12,716 bases of DNA from Sporomusaceae bacterium (lineage in GTDB: Bacteria; Bacillota_C; Negativicutes; Sporomusales_B; UBA7701): the NCBI GenBank assembly GCA_022839045.1, contig JALHDI010000162.1, positions 1-12,716 on the forward strand. The letters run 5' to 3'. Shown here piece by piece: positions 6,132-12,716 of the stretch (within the stretch, counting starts at the first letter, position 1; each line of letters opens with the position of its first letter). Below the pieces are notes generated by a model that had not been told where the DNA came from, did not search any database, and worked only from the letters and a program-made list of their open reading frames with translations. The translations under genes and the position numbers were made by a program.

Positions 6132-7325
6132 ATGCAGGCCATGTGGCAGAAAATCCGGCAGTACAAGTGGTGGCTCATCGCTCTGATTATCCTGGCGGCG
6201 GTGGCCAAATTCGGCAGCGACTATTACGCCAAGAGCAGCAAACCGGCCTTCACCGGCACGGTGGCGGCCGTCGAGCGCGGCGACATCCAGTCGGTGGTGT
6301 CGGCCACCGGCACGATATCGCCGGTCAACAGCGTCGATGTCAGCTCGAAAATCACCGGCCGCATCGTCGAGGTCAAGGTGAACGAGAACGATACGGTCAA
6401 GACCGAGCAAGTGCTCATTCTGCTCGACGACGACCGCCTGAGGACGACGGTGTCCCAGGCCCAGGCGAAGCTTGCCAACTCCGCCGCCAATTTCGAGCGC
6501 ACCAGCCGTCTGGCGGCCATCGGCGCCCTGTCCACCCAGCAGCTCGACGCAGCCCGCATGGAGTACCAGGTGGCGCAGGCCGCCTATGACGACGCGGCTT
6601 CCCAGCTCAACGACACCGTCATCAAAGCTCCCATCGACGGCGTCGTCATCGGCAAGCCCATTCCTGCCGGCCAGACGGTTTCTCCCGGCATATCCACGCC
6701 GATGGTGCTGATGACCATCGCCGACATGTCGAAGATGCAGATCGCCGTCCAGGTTGACGAATCGGACATCGGCCGGGTCAAGAACGGGCAGAAGGTGAGC
6801 TTTACCGTTGATTCCTACCCTGGGAAGACCTTCACCGGCGTCGTGTCCAACGTTTCGAACAAAGCCACCATCACCCAGAACGTCGTCTATTACCCGGTCA
6901 CCGTCGATATCGACAACCCCGAGGGGCTGCTGAAACCGACGATGACCGCCAGGGTTTCCGTCCACGTGGGCGAGAGCAAGGACATTCTCATCGTGCCGCT
7001 GTCGGCGGTCAAACAGACCAAAGGCCAGCAGTACGTCCAGGTAATGAAGGATGGCAAACCGCAGAACGTCAACGTTGAGCTCGGCCTGGCCAGCGACGAC
7101 CGGGTGGAAGTCGCCAGCGGTCTCAAGGAAGGCGATCAGGTCGTGCTATCGACCACCAAGCCCCAGACCACGCAGAGCGGCCCGCCGGGGGGCAACCCGC
7201 TGCGCGGCATCCGTATCAGATGGGTGACACCACCGTCCACGCCCTCGCCGGCGTCAGCCTCGACGTGGCTGCCGGCGAGTTCACGGCCATCATGGGACCG
7301 TCCGGATCCGGCAAATCCACCCTGA
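6132..7325 (+). CDS. HlyD/MacA-type periplasmic membrane fusion protein, 3' end disrupted
   Basis: This is the adaptor subunit of a MacAB-type tripartite export system, linking the inner-membrane ABC transporter to the outer membrane. It has one N-terminal membrane segment (about residues 12-25, [14 protein letters not shown]), a lipoyl half (about 64-100, [18 protein letters not shown]), a short helical hairpin (about 101-160), the second lipoyl half ([21 protein letters not shown], 163-183) and beta-barrel/membrane-proximal domains to about 345. SD AGGGGGTG (6117-6124) supports ATG 6132 over the in-frame GTG at 6093, which lies within the promoter. Family-like sequence ends at about residue 354 (PPGG); the last 43 residues are ATPase-gene DNA read in the wrong frame, ending 106 bases inside the ATPase ORF. 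The native stop codon has apparently been lost. Substrate unknown. Confidence 0.88.
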   Translation: MQAMWQKIRQYKWWLIALIILAAVAKFGSDYYAKSSKPAFTGTVAAVERGDIQSVVSATGTISPVNSVDVSSKITGRIVEVKVNENDTVKTEQVLILLDDDRLRTTVSQAQAKLANSAANFERTSRLAAIGALSTQQLDAARMEYQVAQAAYDDAASQLNDTVIKAPIDGVVIGKPIPAGQTVSPGISTPMVLMTIADMSKMQIAVQVDESDIGRVKNGQKVSFTVDSYPGKTFTGVVSNVSNKATITQNVVYYPVTVDIDNPEGLLKPTMTARVSVHVGESKDILIVPLSAVKQTKGQQYVQVMKDGKPQNVNVELGLASDDRVEVASGLKEGDQVVLSTTKPQTTQSGPPGGNPLRGIRIRWVTPPSTPSPASASTWLPASSRPSWDRPDPANPP

Positions 7326-7858
7326 TGAACATCCTCGGCTGCCTCGATCGGCCGACGAGCGGCTCTTACGCCCTCGACGGGGAGGAAGTGGCCACGCTGA
7401 GCGACGATGCCCTGGCCGTCATCCGCAACCGCAAGATCGGCTTCGTTTTCCAGAGCTTCAACCTGCTGCCGCGCATGTCGGCCCTGCAGAATGTCGCCCT
7501 GCCGATGGTATATGCCGGGGTCGACAAGCACGCCAGGACCGAGAAGGCTGCCTGGGCCCTGGGCCTCGTCGGCCTGGGCGACCGCCAGCATCACCGGCCC
7601 AACGAGCTGTCCGGCGGCCAGCGCCAGCGGGTGGCAATCGCCCGTTCGCTCGTCAACGACCCGGCCATCATCATGGCCGACGAGCCTACCGGCAACCTCG
7701 ACACCAAGTCCGGCAACGAGATTATGGCCATTTTCAACGACCTAAACGCTCAGGGCCGGACGGTCGTGCTCATCACCCACGAACCGGACATCGCCGCCTG
7801 CGCCAAACGGGTGGTCCACGTCCGCGACGGCAAAATAATCCGCGACGAGCGGAACTAA
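7220..7858 (+). CDS. MacB-type ABC transporter ATPase, N-terminally truncated
   Basis: This ATPase of the LolD/MacB class should power the mechanotransmission exporter. All catalytic motifs are intact in 212 residues: Walker A GPSGSGKS (26-33), the Q-loop Gln in [10 protein letters not shown], signature [12 protein letters not shown], Walker [10 protein letters not shown] followed by NLDTKSG, and the switch His in LITHEPD. Homologues start about 15-18 residues earlier with a strand of the type L-x-x-I-x-K-x-Y before the GD. Here the only start, ATG 7220, falls inside that conserved YQMGD segment and has no SD. The preceding DNA encodes HPYQ in this frame and LRGIR in the fusion-protein frame, suggesting a small deletion (about 7 bases fits the alignment) plus loss of the intergenic start region. 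Expression or folding is therefore doubtful. The permease follows 12 bases later. Confidence 0.85.
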   Translation: MGDTTVHALAGVSLDVAAGEFTAIMGPSGSGKSTLMNILGCLDRPTSGSYALDGEEVATLSDDALAVIRNRKIGFVFQSFNLLPRMSALQNVALPMVYAGVDKHARTEKAAWALGLVGLGDRQHHRPNELSGGQRQRVAIARSLVNDPAIIMADEPTGNLDTKSGNEIMAIFNDLNAQGRTVVLITHEPDIAACAKRVVHVRDGKIIRDERN

Positions 7859-7870
7859 GGGGGTGGCGTC

Positions 7871-9010
7871 GTGTTTTGGGAAAGCGTCCTCATCGCTCTC
7901 GACGGCCTGAAGGCCAACAAGCTCCGCGCCTTCCTCACCATGCTCGGCATCATAATCGGCGTGGGGGCGGTCATCGCCATGGTTTCGATCGGCATGGGCG
8001 TTAGGCAGAAAGTCGAAACCTCCATCGCCGGCCTCGGCTCCAACCTGATCATCGTCATGCCGGGGGCTACGACCCCTACCGGCGTTCGCCTGGCGGCGGG
8101 CTCGAGCACCACCCTCACCAACGCCGACGCCCAGGCCATAAACCGGGAGATCGCCGGCGTCAGCGCGGTGGCGCCCAGCGTCCAGCGCTCCTACCAGCTG
8201 GTGTACGGCAACCAGAACTGGACCACCAACGTTCTCGGAACGACCCCCGAATATCTCGACGTGCGCAATTTCGCCGTCGAGAGCGGCACCGTCTTCACCA
8301 GCAAGGACATCGACACCCGCGCCCGGGTGGCCGTCATCGGCAAGACGGTCGCCGACAACCTCTTCGGCGAGTTTTCGCCCCTCGGCCAGACCATCCGCAT
8401 CAACATGGCCCCCTTCAGGGTCATCGGCGTCCTCGAGCCCAAAGGCCAGTCCTCTATGGGGCAGGACCAGGACGACACCGTCATCGTGCCCCTGACCACC
8501 GCCCAGGAGCGCCTGCTGGGCGTCACCTGGCTGCAGAACATCAGCGTCCAGGCGGAGAGCCCCGAGGTCATCGACAAGGTCCAGGAGGATATCACCACCC
8601 TGCTCCGGACCCGCCACCGGCTGGCGCCCGGCGTGCCCGACAACTTCACCGTTCGCAACCTGGCGGCCGTAATGGCCACGGCGCAGGAGACCACCAGCAC
8701 CATCACCCTCCTGCTCGGCAACATCGCCGCCATCTCGCTGGTGGTCGGCGGCATCGGCATCATGAACATCATGCTGGTGTCGGTGACGGAGGCGATCGTC
8801 ATCGGCGTCACCGGCGGCCTCATCGGCATCGGCGTCGGCATGGCCGGCTCCTACGCCATCTCCTACTTCGCCGGCTGGAACACGGTGGTGTCGCCGCTGT
8901 CGATCATGATCGCCTTCGTATTCTCGGTCATTATCGGTCTCTTCTTCGGTCTCTATCCGGCCCGCAAGGCCGCCCTGCTCGACCCCATCGAAGCCCTGCG
9001 GTATGAATAA
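7871..9010 (+). CDS. MacB-type ABC permease with internal deletion of the cytoplasmic loop
   Basis: This is the FtsX/MacB-fold permease of the export system. It has a first membrane segment (about residues 19-42, LRAFLTMLGIIIGVGAVIAMV), a large periplasmic domain (about 45-275) with the MacB-type PFRVIGVLEPKG, and C-terminal membrane segments ending GLYPARKAALLDPIEALRYE. The start is GTG 7871 with SD AAGGGGGTGG (7858-7866), 12 bases after the ATPase stop. In homologues LVSVTE is followed by about 25 residues of the type RTREIGIRxAxGA...QFLxE before AIV. Here LVSVTE (residues 302-307) is joined directly to AIVIG. The reading frame is kept, giving 379 rather than roughly 404 residues. The missing stretch is the conserved loop after membrane segment 2, where the coupling helix meets the ATPase, so the transporter is probably inactive unless this is an assembly error. 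Confidence 0.88.
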   Translation: MFWESVLIALDGLKANKLRAFLTMLGIIIGVGAVIAMVSIGMGVRQKVETSIAGLGSNLIIVMPGATTPTGVRLAAGSSTTLTNADAQAINREIAGVSAVAPSVQRSYQLVYGNQNWTTNVLGTTPEYLDVRNFAVESGTVFTSKDIDTRARVAVIGKTVADNLFGEFSPLGQTIRINMAPFRVIGVLEPKGQSSMGQDQDDTVIVPLTTAQERLLGVTWLQNISVQAESPEVIDKVQEDITTLLRTRHRLAPGVPDNFTVRNLAAVMATAQETTSTITLLLGNIAAISLVVGGIGIMNIMLVSVTEAIVIGVTGGLIGIGVGMAGSYAISYFAGWNTVVSPLSIMIAFVFSVIIGLFFGLYPARKAALLDPIEALRYE

Positions 9011-9023
9011 ACGGCGCGTCTTG

Positions 9024-9032
9024 TGGTATAAT
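9024..9032 (+). promoter_or_regulatory. Extended -10 promoter for the 47-residue ORF
   Basis: TGGTATAATA contains a perfect TATAAT (9027-9032) with the TGn extension (9024-9026). No good -35 lies 17 bases upstream, which is acceptable for an extended -10 promoter. It lies 14 bases after the permease stop and about 30 bases before the next start. Confidence 0.6.
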
Positions 9033-9061
9033 ATCAAGAAAAGGATGCGGGAGCGGAGCGC

Positions 9062-9205
9062 ATGGGTTACATCCACGCCCTGTGGAACTGGCTGAAAACC
9101 GACAAAACGCGGCACGACCTCATGGATTACCTGAGGGCGGCCGTCGTCATCGCCGCCGTGATGGCGATGGTGAGGATAATGGTGGATATGATTAGTACAT
9201 TGTAA
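9062..9205 (+). CDS. Small protein of 47 residues with one membrane helix, unknown function
   Basis: I do not recognise this protein. It starts MGYIHALWNWLKTDKTR, an amphipathic, Trp-containing N-terminus, followed by a hydrophobic helix (about residues 24-44, LRAAVVIAAVMAMVRIMVDMI) interrupted by Arg38 and Asp42. The helix could span the membrane or lie on it. Support for coding: ATG 9062 follows a GGGAG SD (9049-9053) at normal spacing, third codon positions are GC-rich like the neighbours, an extended -10 promoter lies upstream, and a Rho-independent terminator begins five bases after the stop. It is thus an independent single-gene unit between the exporter and nadD. Confidence 0.65.
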   Translation: MGYIHALWNWLKTDKTRHDLMDYLRAAVVIAAVMAMVRIMVDMISTL

Positions 9206-9209
9206 TTCA

Positions 9210-9233
9210 CCGCCCCTTTCGCGGGGCGGTTTT
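9210..9233 (+). terminator. Intrinsic terminator after the small ORF
   Basis: A perfect 7-bp stem (CCGCCCC at 9210-9216 with GGGGCGG at 9223-9229), a TTTCGC loop and a T run (9230-9233) followed by ATATTGTTCTT form a standard Rho-independent terminator. Confidence 0.88.
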
Positions 9234-9242
9234 ATATTGTTC

Positions 9243-9271
9243 TTCCCACCGGGACGAGCCTCTGTTATAAT
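9243..9271 (+). promoter_or_regulatory. nadD promoter
   Basis: TATAAT (9266-9271) has the TGn extension (TGT, 9263-9265) and a weak -35 (TTCCCA, 9243-9248) at 17-base spacing. It lies 36 bases before the nadD start and directly after a terminator, so nadD is probably transcribed on its own. Confidence 0.6.
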
Positions 9272-9307
9272 TATGGTGCACGAACGAGCGCGCGCAGAGG
9301 AGAAACG

Positions 9308-9922
9308 ATGAATACGACGCAAAAAGTCGGCATAATGGGCGGGACTTTCGACCCCATCCATATCGGCCATCTCGTCACCGCGGACGCGGTGCGGATCGAA
9401 TACCGCCTTGATAAAGTGCTGTTCATCCCGGCCGCCAATCCGCCCCACAAGCAGGATTCGCAGGTCACGCCCGCCCTGCACCGCTATATCATGACCGCAA
9501 TGGCCACCTACTCCAACCCCCACTTCTTCGTATCCGCCATCGAGATGGAGCGTCCGGGGCCTTCTTACACCATCGATACCATCAGGCTCCTTCACGAGCA
9601 CTACGCCGGCCGGGCGAAGTTCTACTTCATTACCGGCGCCGACGCGGTCGGCGACCTGCCCACCTGGAACAACATCGACGAACTCCTCGACCTGTGCGAT
9701 TTTGTGGCCACCACCCGCCCCGGCTGCGTCAGCGCCATCGACGACGTCATCCGCCACTTCGGGCCCAAGGGCGCGGAGCGCATCCACCGCCTGACCACCC
9801 CCGAGCTGGAGATATCCTCCACCGACATCCGCGATCGGGTCAAGAAGGGTCGGTCGATCAAGTACATCGTTCCGGAGAGCGTGGAGAACTATATACTGAA
9901 AGAGGGGCTGTATCTCGCTTGA
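9308..9922 (+). CDS. nadD: Nicotinate-nucleotide adenylyltransferase
   Basis: NadD joins nicotinate mononucleotide and ATP to give deamido-NAD in the cytoplasm, an essential NAD-synthesis step. The 204-residue protein has the nucleotidyltransferase signature GGTFDPIHIGH (11-21, with the HxGH motif at 18-21), PPHK (45-48) and the second ATP-binding motif ISSTDIR (169-175). Length is typical. The start is ATG 9308 with SD AGAGGAG (9296-9302). In many Bacillota nadD lies in an obg-yhbY-proBA-nadD-yqeK-rsfS cluster. Here the exporter and a small ORF are interposed after proA, and nadD ends in a terminator, with neither yqeK nor rsfS following in the window. Confidence 0.97.
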   Translation: MNTTQKVGIMGGTFDPIHIGHLVTADAVRIEYRLDKVLFIPAANPPHKQDSQVTPALHRYIMTAMATYSNPHFFVSAIEMERPGPSYTIDTIRLLHEHYAGRAKFYFITGADAVGDLPTWNNIDELLDLCDFVATTRPGCVSAIDDVIRHFGPKGAERIHRLTTPELEISSTDIRDRVKKGRSIKYIVPESVENYILKEGLYLA

Positions 9923-9933
9923 CCCCTCTTTTT
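9899..9933 (+). terminator. Intrinsic terminator overlapping the nadD stop codon
   Basis: A 9-bp stem (AAAGAGGGG at 9899-9907 with CCCCTCTTT at 9923-9931) with a 15-base loop and a T tract (9929-9933) includes the last nadD codons and the TGA in its loop. Further T- and A-rich inverted sequence continues to about 9950. Confidence 0.8.
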
Positions 9934-9980
9934 CCTTTTTCGGGAAAAAATAAATAAAATTGTAATTCGTGTCATTATTT

Positions 9981-10008
9981 GCAGGAAAACGCGAGGGCGG
10001 TGGTAAAG
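9981..10008 (+). promoter_or_regulatory. Candidate sigma-H-type promoter before the c-di-GMP gene
   Basis: GCAGGAAAA (9981-9989) fits the RnAGGAWWW -35 pattern of sigma-H, and AAAG (10005-10008) lies at the same distance as GAAG does from GCAGGATTT at 1100. The -10 is poor, so this is only suggestive. The AT-rich stretch before it (9945-9980) has no better sigma-A pair that I can see. Confidence 0.22.
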
Positions 10009-10019
10009 TCATGTTTGTC

Positions 10020-10059
10020 GCCGCACACTCCCCCCGGCGGCAACTTCGCTAAGGGGTGT
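10020..10059 (+). promoter_or_regulatory. Candidate pseudoknot sequestering the ribosome binding site
   Basis: Stem 1 is GCCGC (10020-10024) with GCGGC (10037-10041). The loop it closes holds ACACTCC (10025-10031), which can pair with GGGGTGT (10053-10059; seven pairs including one G-U). The latter contains most of the SD AAGGGG (10051-10056) for the GTG at 10066. The two pairings together make an H-type pseudoknot that would hide the SD. It matches no riboswitch class I can name. Folding is by eye. Confidence 0.35.
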
Positions 10060-10065
10060 CGTATC

Positions 10066-12716
10066 GTGACCTTGAAGCTGCTACTCATCGGCATAATCCT
10101 CGTCCTTACCGGACTGCAGCCCGTTGCGGCCGAACAGGCCCCGCCTTCGCCGACGGTGCTCATCCTCAATTCATACAACAAGGGCCTGCCGTGGACCGAC
10201 GAGCAGACGGACGGAATAATTTCCGTGTTGCGAAATTCCGGCGCCGACCCGGTATTTTACGTCGAGTATCTCGACTGGAAGAACCACCCGACCCCGGAGA
10301 ACCTCCGCCTCACCTACGAACTCCTCAAGGCGAAATACGCCTCCCAAAAGATCGACATCGTGATGGCCACCGACGATATGGCCGTCATCTTTGCCCTCCA
10401 GCACCGGAAGGAGCTGTTCTCCGGCGCCCCGCTGGTCTTTTCCGGCGTCTACCGCGCGGCGGCCGAAACCATGCTGGCCCGCGAGTTCGACGCCACCGGC
10501 GTTTACGAGCAACCCGACTACGAGGGTACCATTAAACTGATGGCGGCTCTCAACCCCAACCTCAAATATATCTACCTGCTGTTCGACAACACCGAGAGCG
10601 GCGCCGTCACGTGGGTGCCGGTGGAAATGGCGGCCCCGCGCATCAAAGAGGGCCTCTCGGTTATTCCCCTCAACTACCTCAATCGCGATATGATCGCCGC
10701 GACGCTTAGGAGTCTGCCCGACGACTCGGCCGTGCTGGTATCGACCTATTCGCGCGATACCGCGGGGTACGTCATGGAGCTCGAACGCTACGTCAGGTTC
10801 TTCGCCGAAAATAGCCGCGTGCCGGTCTATATCCTCTACGATTTCGAGACAGGCTACGGCGCGGTTGGCGGGAGCGTGCTCAGCGGCCGCCGGCAGGGGC
10901 AGGAGGCGGCGGCGCTCGCCCTGAGGATTCTGGCCGGCGAGCGGGCGTCCGGCATTCCGCCCGTCGATGCGCAGGACAGCAGTACCGTCATCGACTACCG
11001 GCAACTCGTGCGATACAACCTGCCCGCCGATAAGGCGCCGGACGGCGCGGTGTTCGTCAATAAGCCGCAGTCCTTCTACGAACAACACCGGCAGGTGATC
11101 GCCATCGCCGCCGCCGTCATCATCGTCATGGCCGTCTGCATCCTCGTCCTCACCAACAACATTCGCCGCCGCCGGGTGGCGGAAAGGAACCTCCGCAAAA
11201 GCAACGAAGAACTCGGCAGCCTGTACGAGGAAGTCCTCGCCTCCGAAGAGGAACTGCGGGCCCAGTATGAGTCGCTCGAAGCCGCCCAGCGGGCGCTGCA
11301 GGAGAGCGAGGAACGGTACAAGCTCTCCCTGGCCGGGGCCAACGACGGCCTCTGGGACTGGGATTTCGTCACCAACGAGATATACATGTCGGAACGCTGC
11401 AGCGAACTTGTCGGCCTCGAAAGGCAGCGGGTCGGCGGGTTGGACGGCTTACTCGCCAAGGCCGTGCCGGTCGGGGAACGGCGCAAGGTTCTGGCCGCCC
11501 TGCGCAGCCACTTGCAGGGCAAGACCCCGCATTTCGCCTATGAGCACAGGATACATACTCCCGGCGGCGTAAAATGGATCGTGACCAGGGGCAAGGCGCT
11601 CATGGATGAGGCGGGCCGGCCCGTCAGGATGGCGGGGTCGATAACCGACATATCGGAACGCAAGGCCAAAGAAGACCTCGTCCGCCATATGGCCTACCAT
11701 GACACGCTTACCGGCATTGCCAACCGGGCGGCGCTCAACCGCGAACTCGAAACCCTTGCCGATGTGGGGAACGAAGGCCGGCGGGGGGCAATCCTCTTCA
11801 TCGACCTCGACAACTTCAAGGGCATAAACGATACCTTCGGCCACTCCTACGGCGACAAGCTGCTCGTCGTCGTAAGCCAGCGGCTGCGGGACATTGATAA
11901 TGACCGCCATTTCGTCGCCCGCGTCGGCGGCGACGAATTCATCGTCCTCCTCGAAGGAGCCAGCCGCGGACAGGCGGCCGAATACGCCGACAGGCTGCTG
12001 GCCATTTTCGCCAACCCGCTCAGTATCGACGGCAAAAGCGTGTACGTCACCGTCAGCATCGGGTTGACCATGTTCCCCGACGACGGGACATCGGCCGAAG
12101 AACTGTTCAAGAACGCCGATCTGGCCATGTACAAGGCCAAGGAGTTCGGCAAGAACCGCTATGTCTTTTTCGACCGCTCGATGGACGAACTGGTGCGGCA
12201 GAAGACGATGCTCGAGCACGATCTGCGCGCGGCCATCCCGAACGGGGAACTGCGCCTGTGGTACCAGCCGTACGTCGAGGCGGCCACGGGGCGCGTACGC
12301 GGCCTCGAAGCCTTGATCCGCTGGCAGCGCCCCGACCGGATGGTTATGCCCGGCGAATTCATCAAAGTGGCGGAAGAAACCGGCCTGATCGTGCCGATCG
12401 GCGACTGGGTCTTCCGCAGCGCTTGTTCTTTCGCCGCCGACCTGCGCCGTCGGGGCATCGGCCACCTCGTCGTCAGCGTCAACCTGTCGGTGGTCCAGCT
12501 GATCCGCGGCGACTTCGTCCGGTGGGTGCGGGAGGTCCTCGGCGAGACAGGCGTGGACCCGCGGGACGTCGCCCTCGAAATCACCGAGAGCGTGCTGATG
12601 GAAAACTTCGAGGCCAACATCGACAAGCTGGCCGAGGTGAGGCGCCTCGGCGTGAGGATATACCTCGACGATTTCGGCACAGGGTACTCCTCGCTGAAAT
12701 ACCTTCGTCAGCTGCC
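10066..12716 (+). CDS. Membrane sensor with ABC_sub_bind-like, PAS, GGDEF and EAL domains (3' end cut)
   Basis: This is a bifunctional-type c-di-GMP enzyme; 883 residues are visible and the frame is still open at the window edge. The start is GTG 10066 with SD AAGGGG. A signal peptide (1-22, ending QPVAA) is followed by an extracytoplasmic domain of the ABC_sub_bind type (about 30-335; SYNKGLPWTDEQ at 36-47, EYLDWKNHP further on). Next come a membrane helix (344-366), a Glu-rich coiled coil (about 367-412), a PAS domain with PAC end (about 414-532, DISERK at 528-533), a GGDEF domain (about 540-700; intact ARVGGDEF, motif at 621-625) and an EAL domain from about 725. The EAL domain has EAL at 748-750, NLS, LEITES and DDFGTGYSSL with Asp868 and Asp869. 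The RxxD product-inhibition site upstream of GGDEF is missing. Both motifs look catalytic as far as visible; the C-terminal EAL residues lie outside. The ligand is unknown. Confidence 0.93.
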   Translation, partial: MTLKLLLIGIILVLTGLQPVAAEQAPPSPTVLILNSYNKGLPWTDEQTDGIISVLRNSGADPVFYVEYLDWKNHPTPENLRLTYELLKAKYASQKIDIVMATDDMAVIFALQHRKELFSGAPLVFSGVYRAAAETMLAREFDATGVYEQPDYEGTIKLMAALNPNLKYIYLLFDNTESGAVTWVPVEMAAPRIKEGLSVIPLNYLNRDMIAATLRSLPDDSAVLVSTYSRDTAGYVMELERYVRFFAENSRVPVYILYDFETGYGAVGGSVLSGRRQGQEAAALALRILAGERASGIPPVDAQDSSTVIDYRQLVRYNLPADKAPDGAVFVNKPQSFYEQHRQVIAIAAAVIIVMAVCILVLTNNIRRRRVAERNLRKSNEELGSLYEEVLASEEELRAQYESLEAAQRALQESEERYKLSLAGANDGLWDWDFVTNEIYMSERCSELVGLERQRVGGLDGLLAKAVPVGERRKVLAALRSHLQGKTPHFAYEHRIHTPGGVKWIVTRGKALMDEAGRPVRMAGSITDISERKAKEDLVRHMAYHDTLTGIANRAALNRELETLADVGNEGRRGAILFIDLDNFKGINDTFGHSYGDKLLVVVSQRLRDIDNDRHFVARVGGDEFIVLLEGASRGQAAEYADRLLAIFANPLSIDGKSVYVTVSIGLTMFPDDGTSAEELFKNADLAMYKAKEFGKNRYVFFDRSMDELVRQKTMLEHDLRAAIPNGELRLWYQPYVEAATGRVRGLEALIRWQRPDRMVMPGEFIKVAEETGLIVPIGDWVFRSACSFAADLRRRGIGHLVVSVNLSVVQLIRGDFVRWVREVLGETGVDPRDVALEITESVLMENFEANIDKLAEVRRLGVRIYLDDFGTGYSSLKYLRQL

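Noticed and set aside
7742..10012. 756-codon minus-strand open frame opposite the permease and nadD
   Set aside because: Same shadow effect; composition is biased and it spans promoters and terminators of + strand genes.
10011..10060. c-di-GMP (GEMM) riboswitch before the GGDEF/EAL gene
   Set aside because: The conserved GEMM core sequences are absent; only a generic pseudoknot is supported.

Overview
The window reads as chromosomal DNA of a GC-rich member of the Bacillota. The best fit is a spore-forming, Gram-negative-walled Negativicutes lineage (Sporomusa-like). Three things support this: the rplU-prp-rpmA-spo0B-obgE order typical of Bacillota; an L27 precursor with the Prp-cleaved N-terminal extension, paired with the protease; and a MacAB-type export system plus a large c-di-GMP protein. 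The lineage call is inference; no 16S or marker search was possible. All genes I can support lie on the + strand. Long minus-strand ORFs are shadows created by high GC.

Region 1 (1-942): ribosomal cluster rplU, prp, rpmA, closed by a hairpin terminator (949-984). Region 2 (943-1379): a 107-bp imperfect palindromic element, a candidate sigma-H-type promoter, and a very small Spo0B-like phosphotransfer protein. Region 3 (1441-5794): obgE (GTPase for 50S assembly), yhbY (50S-associated RNA-binding protein), then proB and proA (first two steps from glutamate to proline). The 3' half of yhbY carries six 48-bp repeats whose coding frame is -1 relative to the YhbY core, so the gene appears frameshifted.

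Region 4 (5795-9010): after a strong hairpin and about 280 bases of AT-richer regulatory DNA comes a MacA/MacB-like tripartite export operon (membrane fusion protein, ATPase, permease). It looks damaged in two places. The fusion-protein/ATPase boundary is compressed, so the ATPase lacks its normal N-terminus. The permease lacks about 25 residues that normally form the conserved cytoplasmic loop after its second membrane segment.

Region 5 (9011-9933): a 47-residue single-membrane-segment protein with its own extended -10 promoter and terminator, then nadD (NAD biosynthesis) with its own promoter and a terminator that overlaps its stop codon. Region 6 (9934-12716): a leader that could fold into a ribosome-site-sequestering pseudoknot, then a large membrane protein with an ABC_sub_bind-like sensor, PAS, GGDEF and EAL domains, cut by the end of the window.

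I see no CRISPR array, tRNA, rRNA, transposase or defence system. Most of the window is a conserved housekeeping cluster. The points most worth checking are the YhbY repeat tail and frameshift, the MacAB lesions, the palindromic element and the leader pseudoknot.
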